The notes below the pieces were generated by a model that had not been told where the DNA came from, did not search any database, and worked only from the letters and a program-made list of their open reading frames with translations. DNA of 64,000 nucleotides from Bolinopsis microptera (Eukaryota > Ctenophora > Tentaculata > Lobata > Bolinopsidae): contig NC_087074.1 in the NCBI RefSeq assembly GCF_026151205.1, forward strand, positions 20,019,240-20,083,239, given 5' to 3'. This document shows, piece by piece, positions 9,930 to 20,138 of this stretch. Position numbers and translations under genes: made by a program. Numbering within the stretch: position 1 is the stretch's first letter; every line of letters starts with the position of its first letter.

Positions 9930-11970
9930 TTAAAGTCCTGTGTCCATGACTACTGAATCACCAAAAATACTGTTCGCACATACAGGATAGGCTTGATGAA
10001 ATAGATGGGTCTTGAGAGCCTTCTTGAAAACATCTAGTCGAGAGATGGAGCGTAGTGAGTAGGGAAGTGTATTCCAGATTTTAGGAGCAGTGTGAGAGAA
10101 AGCACCAGCTGTAGCCCTCAGCCTTGATAAAGGAGGGCGTTCTAGTAGGAAGAAGTCATGGTCCATTCTGACATGATGTTTACTAGTGTCCCTAATTTTG
10201 ACCATTGTCCTTAGATATTCAGGAGCACAATCGTTTAGGCACTTGAAAACCAGTAACGCTATCTTGAATTTGATTCGCATTGCTACAGGTAAGAAGTGTA
10301 ATTCAATCATATAGGGTGTGATGGGCTCCTGTCTCAACTTCCCATGAAGTCCGAATATGAATCTCACAGCAGTATTCTGCACTTTTTGAAGTTTCTGGAG
10401 AAGTCGTTCAGAAAGGGCACCATAAGTAGCATTTCCATTGTCCAGAATGGAATGAATTGAAGCATGTACCATTTGGATTTTGAGCTCCTTACTCAGTTTG
10501 GAACCTATTCTGCCAAGATTTCGCTGATTTACATAACAAACTCTGACAACGTTGTTGATCTGTGCCTCTAAATTGAGATGGTTGTCAAAAATGAATCCCA
10601 GATTCTTTGCTGACTTGGTAGGTTTAATGGAGCATATGCTGTCAAGATTGAATTCAACTTGTTTTGGAGCTTTGGAGTTTGTAGAGATCTCGATTATCTC
10701 ACTTTTATTGTCGTTGAGTTTCAGGTAGTTCTCACTCATCCATGATTTGATGTGCTCGAAACATTCTTTCAATTTGCTCTTCATAGATTCAATGTCCATG
10801 TCTTTCTTAGGATCAAATGAGAAGTATATCTGAGTATCATCAGCATATAGATGGATTTGGAGACCATGCATACTTGCAATATCTTGTAGCTGTTTAGTGT
10901 AAAGGATGAAAAATATAGGACCAAGAATTGAGCCCTGAGGAACTCCAATCTCGAGGTCACAGAGAGAGGAATATTCACCCTTAACACCAACGATAAAGGA
11001 TCGATTTGACAGGTAGCTTGCAACCCATTGAAGAATAATACCACTAAATCCATAGCTATGTTCGAGTCGTCTCAAAAGTCTTTTGTGATTGATGGTATCA
11101 AATGCAGCTGACAAGTCAAGAAGAAGAAGAACAGTATGACTCTTCTTGTCAACTTGGAGGAGTATATCATTATGTACCTTGAGCACTGCAGTTTCACAGC
11201 TCATGTTTTTCCGGTAACCTGATTGATTTGCTGCGAAAAGATTGTTCTTATTTAGGTACTCGGAAAACTGTGAGTGGGCACACTTTTCTATAACCTTGGA
11301 AATAAAACTGAGGTTACTCACAGGTCTATAGCTTTTCAAGTCGTCTGCATCTAGAGAGGCTTTCTTTAGGACTGGTCGTACTATAGCAGACTTCAGAGCA
11401 TGTGGAAAATAGCCCTCTTGGAGGGATAGGTTAACTATGAGGGTGATATGAGGGAGCAATTCATCGAGACAGTGCTTGAGGAGCCATGTTGGAAGAGGAT
11501 CGAGTTCACACGACTTATTATTCATCGTCCTAGTAATCAGGGAAAGAACCTCTGATCGAGTAACTAATCTGAAAGCTGTAGCAGAGCATGGTAGAGAACT
11601 ATGTGTATCATTAGGCATCTCTAACTCTTTTACACAAGGTTTGTCGTCAGATTGACTATCAGCACTGGACAGGCTTTCCTCTGAGATAGACCCATAAATC
11701 TTCTTTACTTTATCGTCAAAGTAGTTTTTGAGACTTTCTGCAACTGCTTGATGCGTGGGCCCAGAAGGGGACTTCTGAGAAAGATCTTTATCCAGAAGGT
11801 TATTTATAATTCTGTATGTAGCTTTTGGATCTCCTTTAGCATCTGTAAGTCGTTTCTCATAATAGCGATTCCGTTCTCTAGAGATGATTAAGGTAGTATC
11901 TACACAAGCTTCCCTGTAGATTTCTCTATAATCTTGAGCATCAGCCATACTTTTATGCTTCTTCCAGAGT
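9930..11970 (-). CDS. LINE A ORF2, reverse transcriptase half
   Basis: This encodes the reverse transcriptase of LINE A: motifs CELDPLPTWLLKHCL, YRPVSNLSFISKVIEK, QSGYRKNMSCETAVL, LLDLSAAFDTINHKRLL, IGVPQGSILGPIFFILY and YADDTQIYF. It ends with a long C-terminal region containing PKIWNTLPYSLR, typical of CR1/L2-type elements. An ATG at 11981 lies inside the MITE, so the apparent N terminus is an artefact; the true coding sequence resumes at 11970 and continues from the endonuclease half at 12654-13617. There is no stop in the half, so the LINE was probably intact when the MITE landed. Confidence 0.85.
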
Positions 11971-12653
11971 CCCAGTGACATAAATTTAAAAAGGGACTAG
12001 GAATCCAGTCTGGAAAGAAAAAACGGCTACCATATATTTTTAAAACGACTACCATAAATTTTTCGGCCGCTCCGCGGCCGGATAACGATTTCATTTTACT
12101 TTGCTAGTTATATTACAGAGGTTTAGTTATTCATTAGTATAGTTATTAATTCATTAGTATAGTTATTCATAATTGCCAAAAGATTGTGAAAGAATTCCTT
12201 ACCGGGTCTCGAACTCGCGATCTGCTAATGTAGTAACGATGGATTAACCAACTAAGCTACGATTTCATGTACGCTTTTGTAATATTTACATATAGATCTT
12301 CGCGCGTTCCTGCAACTACCATACTACCATACTACCAAACAGTCCATACTACCATACTGGTAGTAGGAAAATCTTGGATCCTGACAGAAATATCTTGGAT
12401 TATTTGGTAACGCGCAAGTTAAGCGCAAGAACTAGGATCCTGACAGGAATCTGGCATTTGCGCTCGATTCGAACATCTTCTCGGATAAATATAGAATTAA
12501 AGTACAGTGCGCGGCGTTACAGTGTGTAACAACCGAGAGCGGCTATTTTAAAGTTGATTTAATAATTTTGTTGACAAAAATTAGTCGGCGTGGCTATGGA
12601 AATTAATATGGCTAGGAATTAGATTCTTAGATTCCTCACTTTATGTCACTGGG
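11971..12653. mobile_element. hAT-type MITE inside LINE A ORF2
   Basis: The 683-bp element has perfect 14-bp terminal inverted repeats (CCCAGTGACATAAA at 11971-11984, complement at 12640-12653). It is flanked by 8-bp duplications TCCAGAGT at 11963-11970 and 12654-12661. An 8-bp duplication and TIRs starting C-C-C-A-G-T-G are typical of hAT elements. It has no transposase and is therefore non-autonomous. A tRNA-like segment sits inside at 12191-12262, and there are repeated ACTACCATACTACC motifs around 12314-12365. Confidence 0.9.
12191..12262 (-). repeat. tRNA-like (SINE-type) segment
   Basis: On the - strand the sequence has an A box TAGCTTAGTTGG (12248-12259) and a B box AGTTCGAGACC (12205-12215) at tRNA spacing. 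Acceptor and anticodon stems do not fold convincingly, so I take it as a tRNA-derived polymerase III promoter, not a working tRNA gene. It lies inside the hAT-type MITE. Confidence 0.6.
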
Positions 12654-13617
12654 TCCAGAGTCTTTCAGCAGCTCTGCGCTTTTTACGGGCATCATTGCAG
12701 TTTTCATTCCACCAGTCACTACGACCAGGTACAAAATAGATGTTCTTAGCTGGTGCATGCTTATTAAGAACTGAGGATATAACAGAATCGTATTTGTCGA
12801 CTGCGTCATCTAAACTAGTTAGCTGGGATGGAGATGGCATGTGGAGTACAATGTCAGCTTTGAAAGCATCAATATCAATTTTGCTAAACTCACGAACTGT
12901 TTTTTGTTCCTTACTTGGCTGCTTTGATGACACATCAATCTCGGGTGCACTAAACTTAACCAGGAAGTGATCTGACGTTGTGCCCGTGTCTTCCACAATT
13001 TCAAGCTCTGTGATGTTTAAGTTGTCAGCCGGTGATTCCAATGTTAGCACTAGGTCCAGTGTGCCGCCAGAGATGTGTGTTGGTGAGGAAACATGCTGCT
13101 TCAAGCCTTTTGAATGACAGAGTGCCATGAATTGTTTAGCCCAATAGTCTGGATCCTCTACATGAAAGTTGAAATCCCCTGCTAATATAGGAATACCAGA
13201 TTTAGTTATCAAGGTATCCATGTAATCAGAAAACTGTTCAAGAAACAATTTCTTTCGGGTTTCTTGATATTTCTTATGAGAAGAAACTTGAGTTGATCGA
13301 TAAAGGACACAAAATCTGATCAAGTGAGATTTTGCTCTGAAGACAGTTTCCAAAACCTCAAAGGAACTAAACTTCACACTGTTTCTTGTCAGAGAGACAA
13401 CCTTTGGGTCATAGATGAAGGCAACACCGCCACCTCTCCCACGTCTTGGAGCACTAATAATATCATATTTGTGGTCTTTCACCTCAGCGATTTTGGCCTT
13501 ATCATCAACTCTCAGCCAAGTCTCTGTCAAGAAGCATATATCCACGTTCTCTTCTCTCAGTAGCTCTAGTACAGATACCGTTTTGTTGCAAATGGATCTT
13601 GCATTAAAGGTTGCCAT
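12654..13617 (-). CDS. LINE A ORF2, endonuclease half
   Basis: This is an APE-type endonuclease domain. The start is taken at the ATG at 13617 (MATFNARSICNKT). A frame opening at 13659 uses GTG and is less likely. Motifs in order are ATFNARS, DICFLTETW, RRGRGGGVAFIY, LAGDFNFHVED, LDLVLT and TSDHFLVKF, giving the catalytic Asn, Glu, Asp/Asn and His expected of the fold. The ATG is about 40 nt downstream of the ORF1 stop. The frame runs to RAAERLW, then enters the MITE and stops at 12646. Before that insertion it continued directly into KKHKSMADAQDYREI of the reverse transcriptase half. Confidence 0.85.
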
Positions 13618-13655
13618 TTTCAGAGCATGGGGTGGACTGTGATGGTGTCCTGGTG

Positions 13656-15110
13656 TCACATCATGTTTTTTGAGTCATATTCTGTATTCATCACTAGCCT
13701 CTGCATCTCTCTGGCAATGATTGGACACTCCATTGATGCTGCATTATGAGACTTGTGCTGTGCTTTATCACTGGGATTCTTCGAGTTTTTGCACCTGGCA
13801 CAGCACTTTGCTTCACTTTTGGACTTGTTACTGCAATCTTTAGACAGGTGGTTTCCTGAGCAGCGGAAGCAAGTTGGATCATCAACCTTGGTAGGACAGT
13901 TTGTAGAAGTGTGACCAATTCCTTGACAATGGTAACAAGAAACAACATGAACTCGATCGGACACAGGATGGCAGGTATTTCCAAAATAAAGAGCTCTTCC
14001 TTGGTCATTCATGATGCAAGATCGGATAGCAGGAGAGACTTTAAGTGCAAATGTGAAATACTTGCTATTTTCAGTAAAACGTGACATGTACACAACCTCC
14101 AATTTGTGACCAGCATCCACAAGCTTGCGTACTCCGTCATTTTTGGCCAAGATGGACGGTTTCAGTAGCGATCTGCACTTATCTCTTAGTTTATCATCAT
14201 CGTCTGCTGTAAGTCGGCGGAAGGCATCGTCCCTATGGACGTTCTCTATTGTTAACTTTGGATACATCTTCTTTGCTTCACGCAAAGTATATCCCTTTGA
14301 AGAATCTTCATCAATCAACTGAGTAGCATTTTGCCTTGCCTCTGAATCAGGAAAACCAATAGCGATAGAGTTATTGGATTTGTTAACCTTTACAAAGTCC
14401 GTTTGTACTGATGACAATTTCTCACATACATTATTGCAAACGGACTCAGCGGACTCAGCTGTGACATCTTCAGGGGGAGATAATATAAGCACTGAACTCT
14501 TGGACTGGATCCTAGGACGAGGTGCCAATTGCTGCATCTGTGGAGTACTGCCCATGGTAGATGCCTGGAATACCTCCTGCTGTCTTTCCTGCGACTTGTT
14601 AGTAAATAGATCGGACATAAGGAATTTTTGAGAGTTAGAACTTTGGGGCCCTGATGGACCAAGCTTAGCATCAATAGCATCATGAACACTTTTAAGAATA
14701 TCCACTTTGAAATCTTTCATTTCACTTCTGAACTGATCACTGTCCATACCACCCGATCCAACCTGTTCAGAGTCTGCGTCATTACCCGTCTCAAAGGAGA
14801 TCTTCTTGTTGTCGGTCAGATTACCCGTAGTTATGCAGTTGGGACAGAACCACCAGGTACAGGGGTTCTTCTCCATAGCTGCAAGGACGTCACTGGAGAG
14901 GGGAATTGTTAAACAGAGGTTGTGGTACTTGGATTTACATTTCATGCATTCCAAAAGCTGGTCACCCGGCTGAGCATTGCAGGATTTGCAAGCGCCACTT
15001 GAAGCAATATGACCTAATCCAGGGTCAAAATCTTGGGTTTTGGACCACGTGATTAGAAGCTTCCCTCGCGGGGTTCGCCCGTCAATCTTTAATTTTAAGC
15101 AATCAGTCAT
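13656..15110 (-). CDS. LINE A ORF1: PHD finger and CCHC zinc-knuckle protein
   Basis: A 484-residue protein with a genuine ATG. An N-terminal PHD finger (about residues 38-92) has the Cys4-His-Cys3 pattern: ACKSCNAQ, LLECMKCKSKYHNLC and WWFCPNC. A low-complexity linker follows, then a region resembling an RNA-binding ORF1 core, then C-terminal zinc knuckles CYHCQGIGHTSTNC, CFRCSGNHLSKDC and CARCKNSKN...H...C. PHD domains in ORF1 are established for CR1-like LINEs; the protein is presumed to bind LINE RNA in the ribonucleoprotein. The stop is close upstream of ORF2, suggesting reinitiation or coupled translation. The frame is intact. Confidence 0.85.
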   Translation of the reverse strand: MTDCLKLKIDGRTPRGKLLITWSKTQDFDPGLGHIASSGACKSCNAQPGDQLLECMKCKSKYHNLCLTIPLSSDVLAAMEKNPCTWWFCPNCITTGNLTDNKKISFETGNDADSEQVGSGGMDSDQFRSEMKDFKVDILKSVHDAIDAKLGPSGPQSSNSQKFLMSDLFTNKSQERQQEVFQASTMGSTPQMQQLAPRPRIQSKSSVLILSPPEDVTAESAESVCNNVCEKLSSVQTDFVKVNKSNNSIAIGFPDSEARQNATQLIDEDSSKGYTLREAKKMYPKLTIENVHRDDAFRRLTADDDDKLRDKCRSLLKPSILAKNDGVRKLVDAGHKLEVVYMSRFTENSKYFTFALKVSPAIRSCIMNDQGRALYFGNTCHPVSDRVHVVSCYHCQGIGHTSTNCPTKVDDPTCFRCSGNHLSKDCSNKSKSEAKCCARCKNSKNPSDKAQHKSHNAASMECPIIAREMQRLVMNTEYDSKNMM

Positions 15111-15117
15111 TGTAGTA

Positions 15118-15157
15118 CTTGTATAGTACTTGTATAGTACTTGTATAGTACCGTTAA
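15118..15157. repeat. Short tandem repeat in LINE A 5' UTR
   Basis: Three head-to-tail copies of a 14-base unit (TTGTATAGTACTTG type) lie directly upstream of the ORF1 start. Confidence 0.7.
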
Positions 15158-15273
15158 AGGCACAGCACCAACAATGTGCAGTAGCAGGGGCAACTGGCAG
15201 TTAAAAATTGCCGATATAACAGAGATAAGGGAGCTCTGTTTTCAACACGTAACAAAACTGCAAAAGTATTATT

Positions 15274-15462
15274 AACTTTCAATACTTGGGGGCAAAATGT
15301 TGGAATAATGTTCCAACAGATCTACGAAATCTGCCCGATGTTAAAAGCTTAAGTGATTCGTATAAGAAACAGCTACTCTCATCTATAACAACAGACCCTA
15401 ATTATACCGTCGACAATTCATATGACAAATTTTACACTGCAATCATAGTCGACGATAACTAA
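15274..15462 (+). mobile_element. LINE B, part 3: ORF2 C terminus
   Basis: After LINE A the + strand frame continues FQYLGAKCWNNVPTDLRNL and NSYDKFYTAIIVDDN to a TAA at 15460-15462. This matches the end of LINE D ORF2 (YLGAKCWNTIPENIR, NSFDYFYTLAK). It proves that the fragments at 6985, 9563 and 15274 were one element. Confidence 0.85.
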
Positions 15463-16510
15463 GTATCTTCTAATTCTTTCAAATCTGAGGCATATATAAT
15501 TGATGTATCGAAAGGATTTTCCCTTTTTTTACCACCTTACCATTTTGATTGATTTTGCACATGACTGACATGTTTTAACTGGAGGAAGGGTTCGCACAGT
15601 GGTAGTTTTATAAACCACTTTTAATTTATTGACCTATTATACCTAGTGGTAGTTTTATAGACCACATTTAATTTATTTACTTATTATACTTAGTATTTAT
15701 TTTTGGTGACTGTATCACCCAGTTTTAACATTTGATAATTGTACAGTTTATTGACGACACATTGACTGAATGTTATTTAGTAAAACAAAGTATTTTTTTA
15801 GTAAAACAAAGTATTTTATTTATTAGCAGTGCAATCAATTCATATGATATAATTATAAGAATATAATAGTATGTCACACCTATTTAACTGTTACTTTTGA
15901 GTAGTCGTGCCTTGGCTAAATCTAACTAGGACCAGTGGTGTCGATTAACATTTAATAGGTGAGTCTAAGTGACACAAATTGAAAATTTTAAGAAAAGACG
16001 GATCAAAACACAGATCCAAGGACAAGGAGACCCCACTGCAGGACCATACATGCTATTGGCTTGTGCATGGCCCAAAAAGGTTCCAGTTGTCCAGGAAACT
16101 GTACGTAGCTGGTCAACTAGTTTTGAATTCAGACTAGGCTTGATTTGTTCTGGGGTTTCTAGAGGTAAGATTTGATGGTGCCAGGTTTGTTCAGGCGGAC
16201 ATGGAAATTATGCGATGGATATATAGGTATATAAAAATCATATCAATATAAAAATAGATCCAAAAATAGATCCAAAGATTCACACGGCAGTCAGGGAACT
16301 TCCAGACAGGATGCTTTTGAAACAGGTATAATTAGCGCTTTTGTAATTAATTATATGCAAGGGATGGGATGCTGATCAACTAAGCTGGATCAATGCCCCA
16401 GCTATTTAGGGGGAGCCACTCAATTTCACGCCCAGGTGTTGTCAATTGCTGGGTTTCCAGTAACAGCTTTTTGATACGGCTCTTGATCATACGGCTCTTT
16501 ATATTCTAAT
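15463..16510. other. Gene-free; LINE B 3' UTR and repeats
   Basis: No gene is visible. A roughly 52-bp imperfect tandem duplication (GTGGTAGTTTTATA...) lies at 15600-15690. A 21-bp direct repeat with AGTAAAACAAAGTATTTT occurs around 15778-15820. The proximal part is probably the LINE B 3' untranslated region. Confidence 0.5.
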
Positions 16511-16965
16511 TTATATTAGAATTATTAGAATTAGAATCAAATTTACACAGCAATACAATAAGAATAAAAATAATTTAAGAAGCTTCAATCTGCTGTGCAG
16601 GACATTCAAGTCAGTCGAAAACTGTTAGCAGAACACCCTTCTAGGGACATAAGGATATAGTATGTAAACATAATGAGTAATAAAATAATGAGTGATAAAA
16701 TAAGATATGATTTAACAGTGAACTGTGGGCATGAAGGTAACAATTAAGATTACATAGATGCCCACTTTGGGATAACGTCAGTAATGTTATTTACAGTTAT
16801 ATACAGAGAAGTATAGAACAATAATAGATTGGCAATGATAAAAAATGGGAACGAATAAAGGAGATGTTTAAAGTTCTATACTTCTGGAAATACCTAGGTC
16901 ATATATAACACAGGGGGCCTTTCCACCCGACAAAAACTCCAGCCCCATAAAATTTGTTTCAGTTG

Positions 16966-19962
16966 TCACTTAGCTAGAGTGTAGAAATAGTCGAAACTAT
17001 TGTTTATTTCATAGGATGAGACTCCTTGAATTACATCTGACATAAATTTAGATTTCATACATTGTGAGAATTTTACACTACATTCTATAGTCCTTATGTT
17101 CTCGGGAATTGTATTCCAACATTTTGCACCTAAATATGTAAAGGTTTTGTGTGTTCTGGATTTGTGAATATAAAGGTTGCACCTCTCAGCATCACGTGAT
17201 CCTCCGGATACATAAGAAAATTTATCTGTGAATGATGATGGTGCAGCCTCATTAAGAATTTTATACATATACGTTGACAGATGGAGTTGTCTTCTTAAGT
17301 GTAAGGGTAACCACTTCATATTTCGATATACATTTACTGATGGTTCCTGCCAATGAACATCCAGAGCAATTTTTGCTACTTTCTTGTATAATATATCAAG
17401 AGAATTAAGTTTGGTTTTGGCAGCCCTGCACCATATTATATCCAGGTAGTCAAATTGGGGGAGCATAAGAGCATTTACAAACATTTTTCTATATTTCAGT
17501 GGAAGAAGATTTTTCGACCTGTATAGTGCCCCTATTCTTTTAGCAATTTTTGATTTCACATAATCAATATGGTCATGAAAGTTCAATAAATTGTCTATCA
17601 TGAGACCTAAATATTTTTGAGATTTAGTTTCTTCTATAAATAGGCATTCTTTTTCCAAATCCAGAGGGATTGACAACGTGTCCAGATTAGGTGATCTATC
17701 AAATACAATGAATGAAGATTTTGCAGCATTTAGTCTCAGCTTGTTGATTCTAAGCCATTCATACACAATTTTCATATCCTTAATTACATTCTCATATATG
17801 CCTCGGGAAATGTTATCAAAATATAGTGCACTGTCATCTGCAAATAAGTAAACAGTAGATTGTGTGCAATTTCTACTGAGATCATTTATGAATAAACTAA
17901 ATAGAATTGGTCCTAATATGCTACCCTGTGGCACACCTGTTTTAACAGGGAGTGATGTGCTTACATTACCACGTATTTTGGTGTGTTGCTTTCTGTCCCC
18001 CAGGTAGCTTTTGAACCACTTTATGACAAAGCCATCAACTCCATAATACTTAAGTTTTTTTAATAAAATATTATGGCTTACTGTGTCAAAGGCCTTTTTG
18101 ATATCTAAGAATACAATTGCAGGTTTCTTCTGTGATTCCTTAGACGTAAATATTTTATCAAACAGATTAAGCATTAAAAAAGTGGTGGAATGATCTTTTC
18201 TAAAACCATACTGATGGTTGGTAAGCAGTTTATTTGTTTCAACATAGTCTGTAAGCTGTTGGTTAACAAAATATTCTATGCATTTTCCAAGTAGGGGGAG
18301 TATGGATATTGGCCGGTAGTTATTTGGATCATTAGGGTCACCAGTTTTAAGAATTGGAGTGACTGATGCAATTTTACATGCCAACGGCATTGTTCCACTT
18401 TTCATACTAAGGTTTATAATATGAGCTACTGGATCGATGATTTGGGGAATAATATACTTATATATTTTAATGGGCATGATATCGTTAATCGATTTATCTG
18501 ATGGTATACTGAGTATATATTCTTTTACTTGTTCAACAGTCACCTCTTCGAATACAGAGAGTTTACACTCTGTTGGAGGCGGCATATATTCTAGGAAGTC
18601 GTCTGAATCCTTTTCCTTAATCGATTCTTGTATTATTGTACCAACTGTGGCAAAATGCAGGTTAACTCCGTTAACATTTAAGTTGCTTGGGGAAGAGCTA
18701 CTTATTTTTCCAGGTAAGTTTGAAGCATGTTTGATAGTTTTCCAAATGCCTTTTAAATCGTTTTTTGCACTTTTCACAGTAAGGTCCTGAACAATATTTG
18801 TACGTCTGTTTTCTTTGGATAATTTTGTCACATAGTTTCTTTGGGGACGATAGTTATCCCACGAAGTAGAGCATTTCTTATGTAGTTCACTTTTTCTGCA
18901 TTTACATATTCCATTAATACAATTACACTTGAATTTGTTTAATTGTCCTAAACACTTTTTATACTTTCTGAAGAGCATCTTCTTCTTCCGTATTTCTGCC
19001 AACAGTTCTTTAGAGGGATTACAGAGAAAGTTACTATTACATTTTATCTGTTTAGGTGGACAGTAATTATCATACGATTCCTGGATGTGATGATTAAGTC
19101 CATCTAGGGCATGGTCTACATTAGTACAGCTTAGAATATTACTGTAGTTGCTGGAGGATCCCAGAAAATAGCTTAAGGCTTTCAGATTGTTTAAGGAGTG
19201 GTCTCTGATAAGAACCTTCTGGAATTTACTAGCTTTACTTACTTTAAAGTCGAGAACACATTTGAGAGCTTGGTGATCTCCTATTCTATCATCAAGTACT
19301 TTACACTCTATGAAATTAGAGTAACAGTTAGTCATGACAACATCTATTGTGCTCTGCGTTATCCTACCATCTAAGTTTGCAACTCTAGTAATTCCTGTAA
19401 CAGTCTGTATCATTCCAAAGAGCTTCATTGTTATATCTAACTTTTTATAATCTAGATCAGATAAAGAGTTTTGGTTAACATTAACATCGCCAATCCATAT
19501 TACTTTCTTACCTTGAAGTTTCATCATACATTCAGTCATATAATCAAGGAAAGTATCTAGGTGACAAAAGTTTTGTGATCTGTAGAAGCAGCAAATGTAC
19601 AGATTGGCATCCTTGAGTTGTATCCATATAGCTTCGATTTTAGAAATATCAGAGTAAGTTATATCTAAATTGAGTAATTTGTGGTTTACATTTTGGTTGA
19701 TCAATATACCACACCCTCCTCTTCCTCTATCGTTAGGTCTATCACACCTTATAAAATCAAAGTTTAAGGGGAAGTTAAGTGTACTAGTGTCTATATCAGA
19801 TTTAAGGTTTGTCTCATTAATTCCAATTATGTCAAGCTTTTCGCGAAATATTAGCTCCTGTAGTTCGAGAGTTTTTGCCAGATTAGTCAGGCCACCCTGT
19901 ATATTACATAGACCAAGAGAGAGATTATCGTTTATTGAGGTACGAATGTGGTAATAATAAAG
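16966..19962 (-). CDS. LINE D ORF2: endonuclease and reverse transcriptase
   Basis: The frame is open from 19962 (after a TAA at 19963-19965) to 16966, about 998 codons. An opening at 19704 is a TTG in the middle of the endonuclease. The APE-type endonuclease begins GLCNIQGGLTNLAK, then IIGINETNL, DRGRGGCGILIN, WIGDVNVN, TIDVVMTN and GDHQALK. The reverse transcriptase has NYRPISILPLLGK, QYGFRKDHST, FLDIKKAFDTVSHNILL, TGVPQGSILGPILFSLFIND and FADD. The C-terminal region has MKWLPLHLRRQLHL and a Cys-rich segment (FKCNCINGICKCRKSE) lies between the two domains. No ATG precedes the endonuclease motifs, so the start must be non-AUG, coupled to ORF1 or spliced. Jockey/CR1-type family. Confidence 0.85.
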   Translation of the reverse strand, partial: LYYYHIRTSINDNLSLGLCNIQGGLTNLAKTLELQELIFREKLDIIGINETNLKSDIDTSTLNFPLNFDFIRCDRPNDRGRGGCGILINQNVNHKLLNLDITYSDISKIEAIWIQLKDANLYICCFYRSQNFCHLDTFLDYMTECMMKLQGKKVIWIGDVNVNQNSLSDLDYKKLDITMKLFGMIQTVTGITRVANLDGRITQSTIDVVMTNCYSNFIECKVLDDRIGDHQALKCVLDFKVSKASKFQKVLIRDHSLNNLKALSYFLGSSSNYSNILSCTNVDHALDGLNHHIQESYDNYCPPKQIKCNSNFLCNPSKELLAEIRKKKMLFRKYKKCLGQLNKFKCNCINGICKCRKSELHKKCSTSWDNYRPQRNYVTKLSKENRRTNIVQDLTVKSAKNDLKGIWKTIKHASNLPGKISSSSPSNLNVNGVNLHFATVGTIIQESIKEKDSDDFLEYMPPPTECKLSVFEEVTVEQVKEYILSIPSDKSINDIMPIKIYKYIIPQIIDPVAHIINLSMKSGTMPLACKIASVTPILKTGDPNDPNNYRPISILPLLGKCIEYFVNQQLTDYVETNKLLTNHQYGFRKDHSTTFLMLNLFDKIFTSKESQKKPAIVFLDIKKAFDTVSHNILLKKLKYYGVDGFVIKWFKSYLGDRKQHTKIRGNVSTSLPVKTGVPQGSILGPILFSLFINDLSRNCTQSTVYLFADDSALYFDNISRGIYENVIKDMKIVYEWLRINKLRLNAAKSSFIVFDRSPNLDTLSIPLDLEKECLFIEETKSQKYLGLMIDNLLNFHDHIDYVKSKIAKRIGALYRSKNLLPLKYRKMFVNALMLPQFDYLDIIWCRAAKTKLNSLDILYKKVAKIALDVHWQEPSVNVYRNMKWLPLHLRRQLHLSTYMYKILNEAAPSSFTDKFSYVSGGSRDAERCNLYIHKSRTHKTFTYLGAKCWNTIPENIRTIECSVKFSQCMKSKFMSDVIQGVSSYEINNSFDYFYTLAK

Positions 19963-20138
19963 TTAAAAGGAGGACAAATCTATACGTTTCTTCTTCAAGC
20001 AATTTAAATAAAATTCATGACATTTAGTTTTATGTCATGCTGATTTATTTGTGACTTAATAATTTAAAATGTGATTCTTTGATAAAAGTATCAAATACTC
20101 ATTTAACTACAGAACTTTCTACAATCTGAATGGAAAGA

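Larger units (their letters stand above)
9763..15273 (-). mobile_element. LINE A, near full-length L2/CR1-type LINE with PHD ORF1
   Basis: The element has a (TTA)n tail at its 3' end (+ strand AATAATAAT from 9763), a 3' untranslated part, reverse transcriptase and endonuclease halves of ORF2, ORF1, and a short 5' untranslated region. Flanking AACTT at 9758-9762 and 15274-15278 fits a target-site duplication. Removing the element restores the LINE B reading HKNFQYLGAKCWN, matching LINE D HKTFTYLGAKCWN. ORF2 is cut by the MITE at 11971-12653. Without the MITE and one duplication copy the element is about 4.8 kb. Confidence 0.85.

Noticed and set aside
10781-11053. Second - strand frame within LINE A reverse transcriptase
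   Set aside because: It overlaps the reverse transcriptase in another frame and has no motifs.
12191-12262. Functional tRNA gene
   Set aside because: Promoter boxes are present but the cloverleaf stems do not pair well, and it lies within a MITE.
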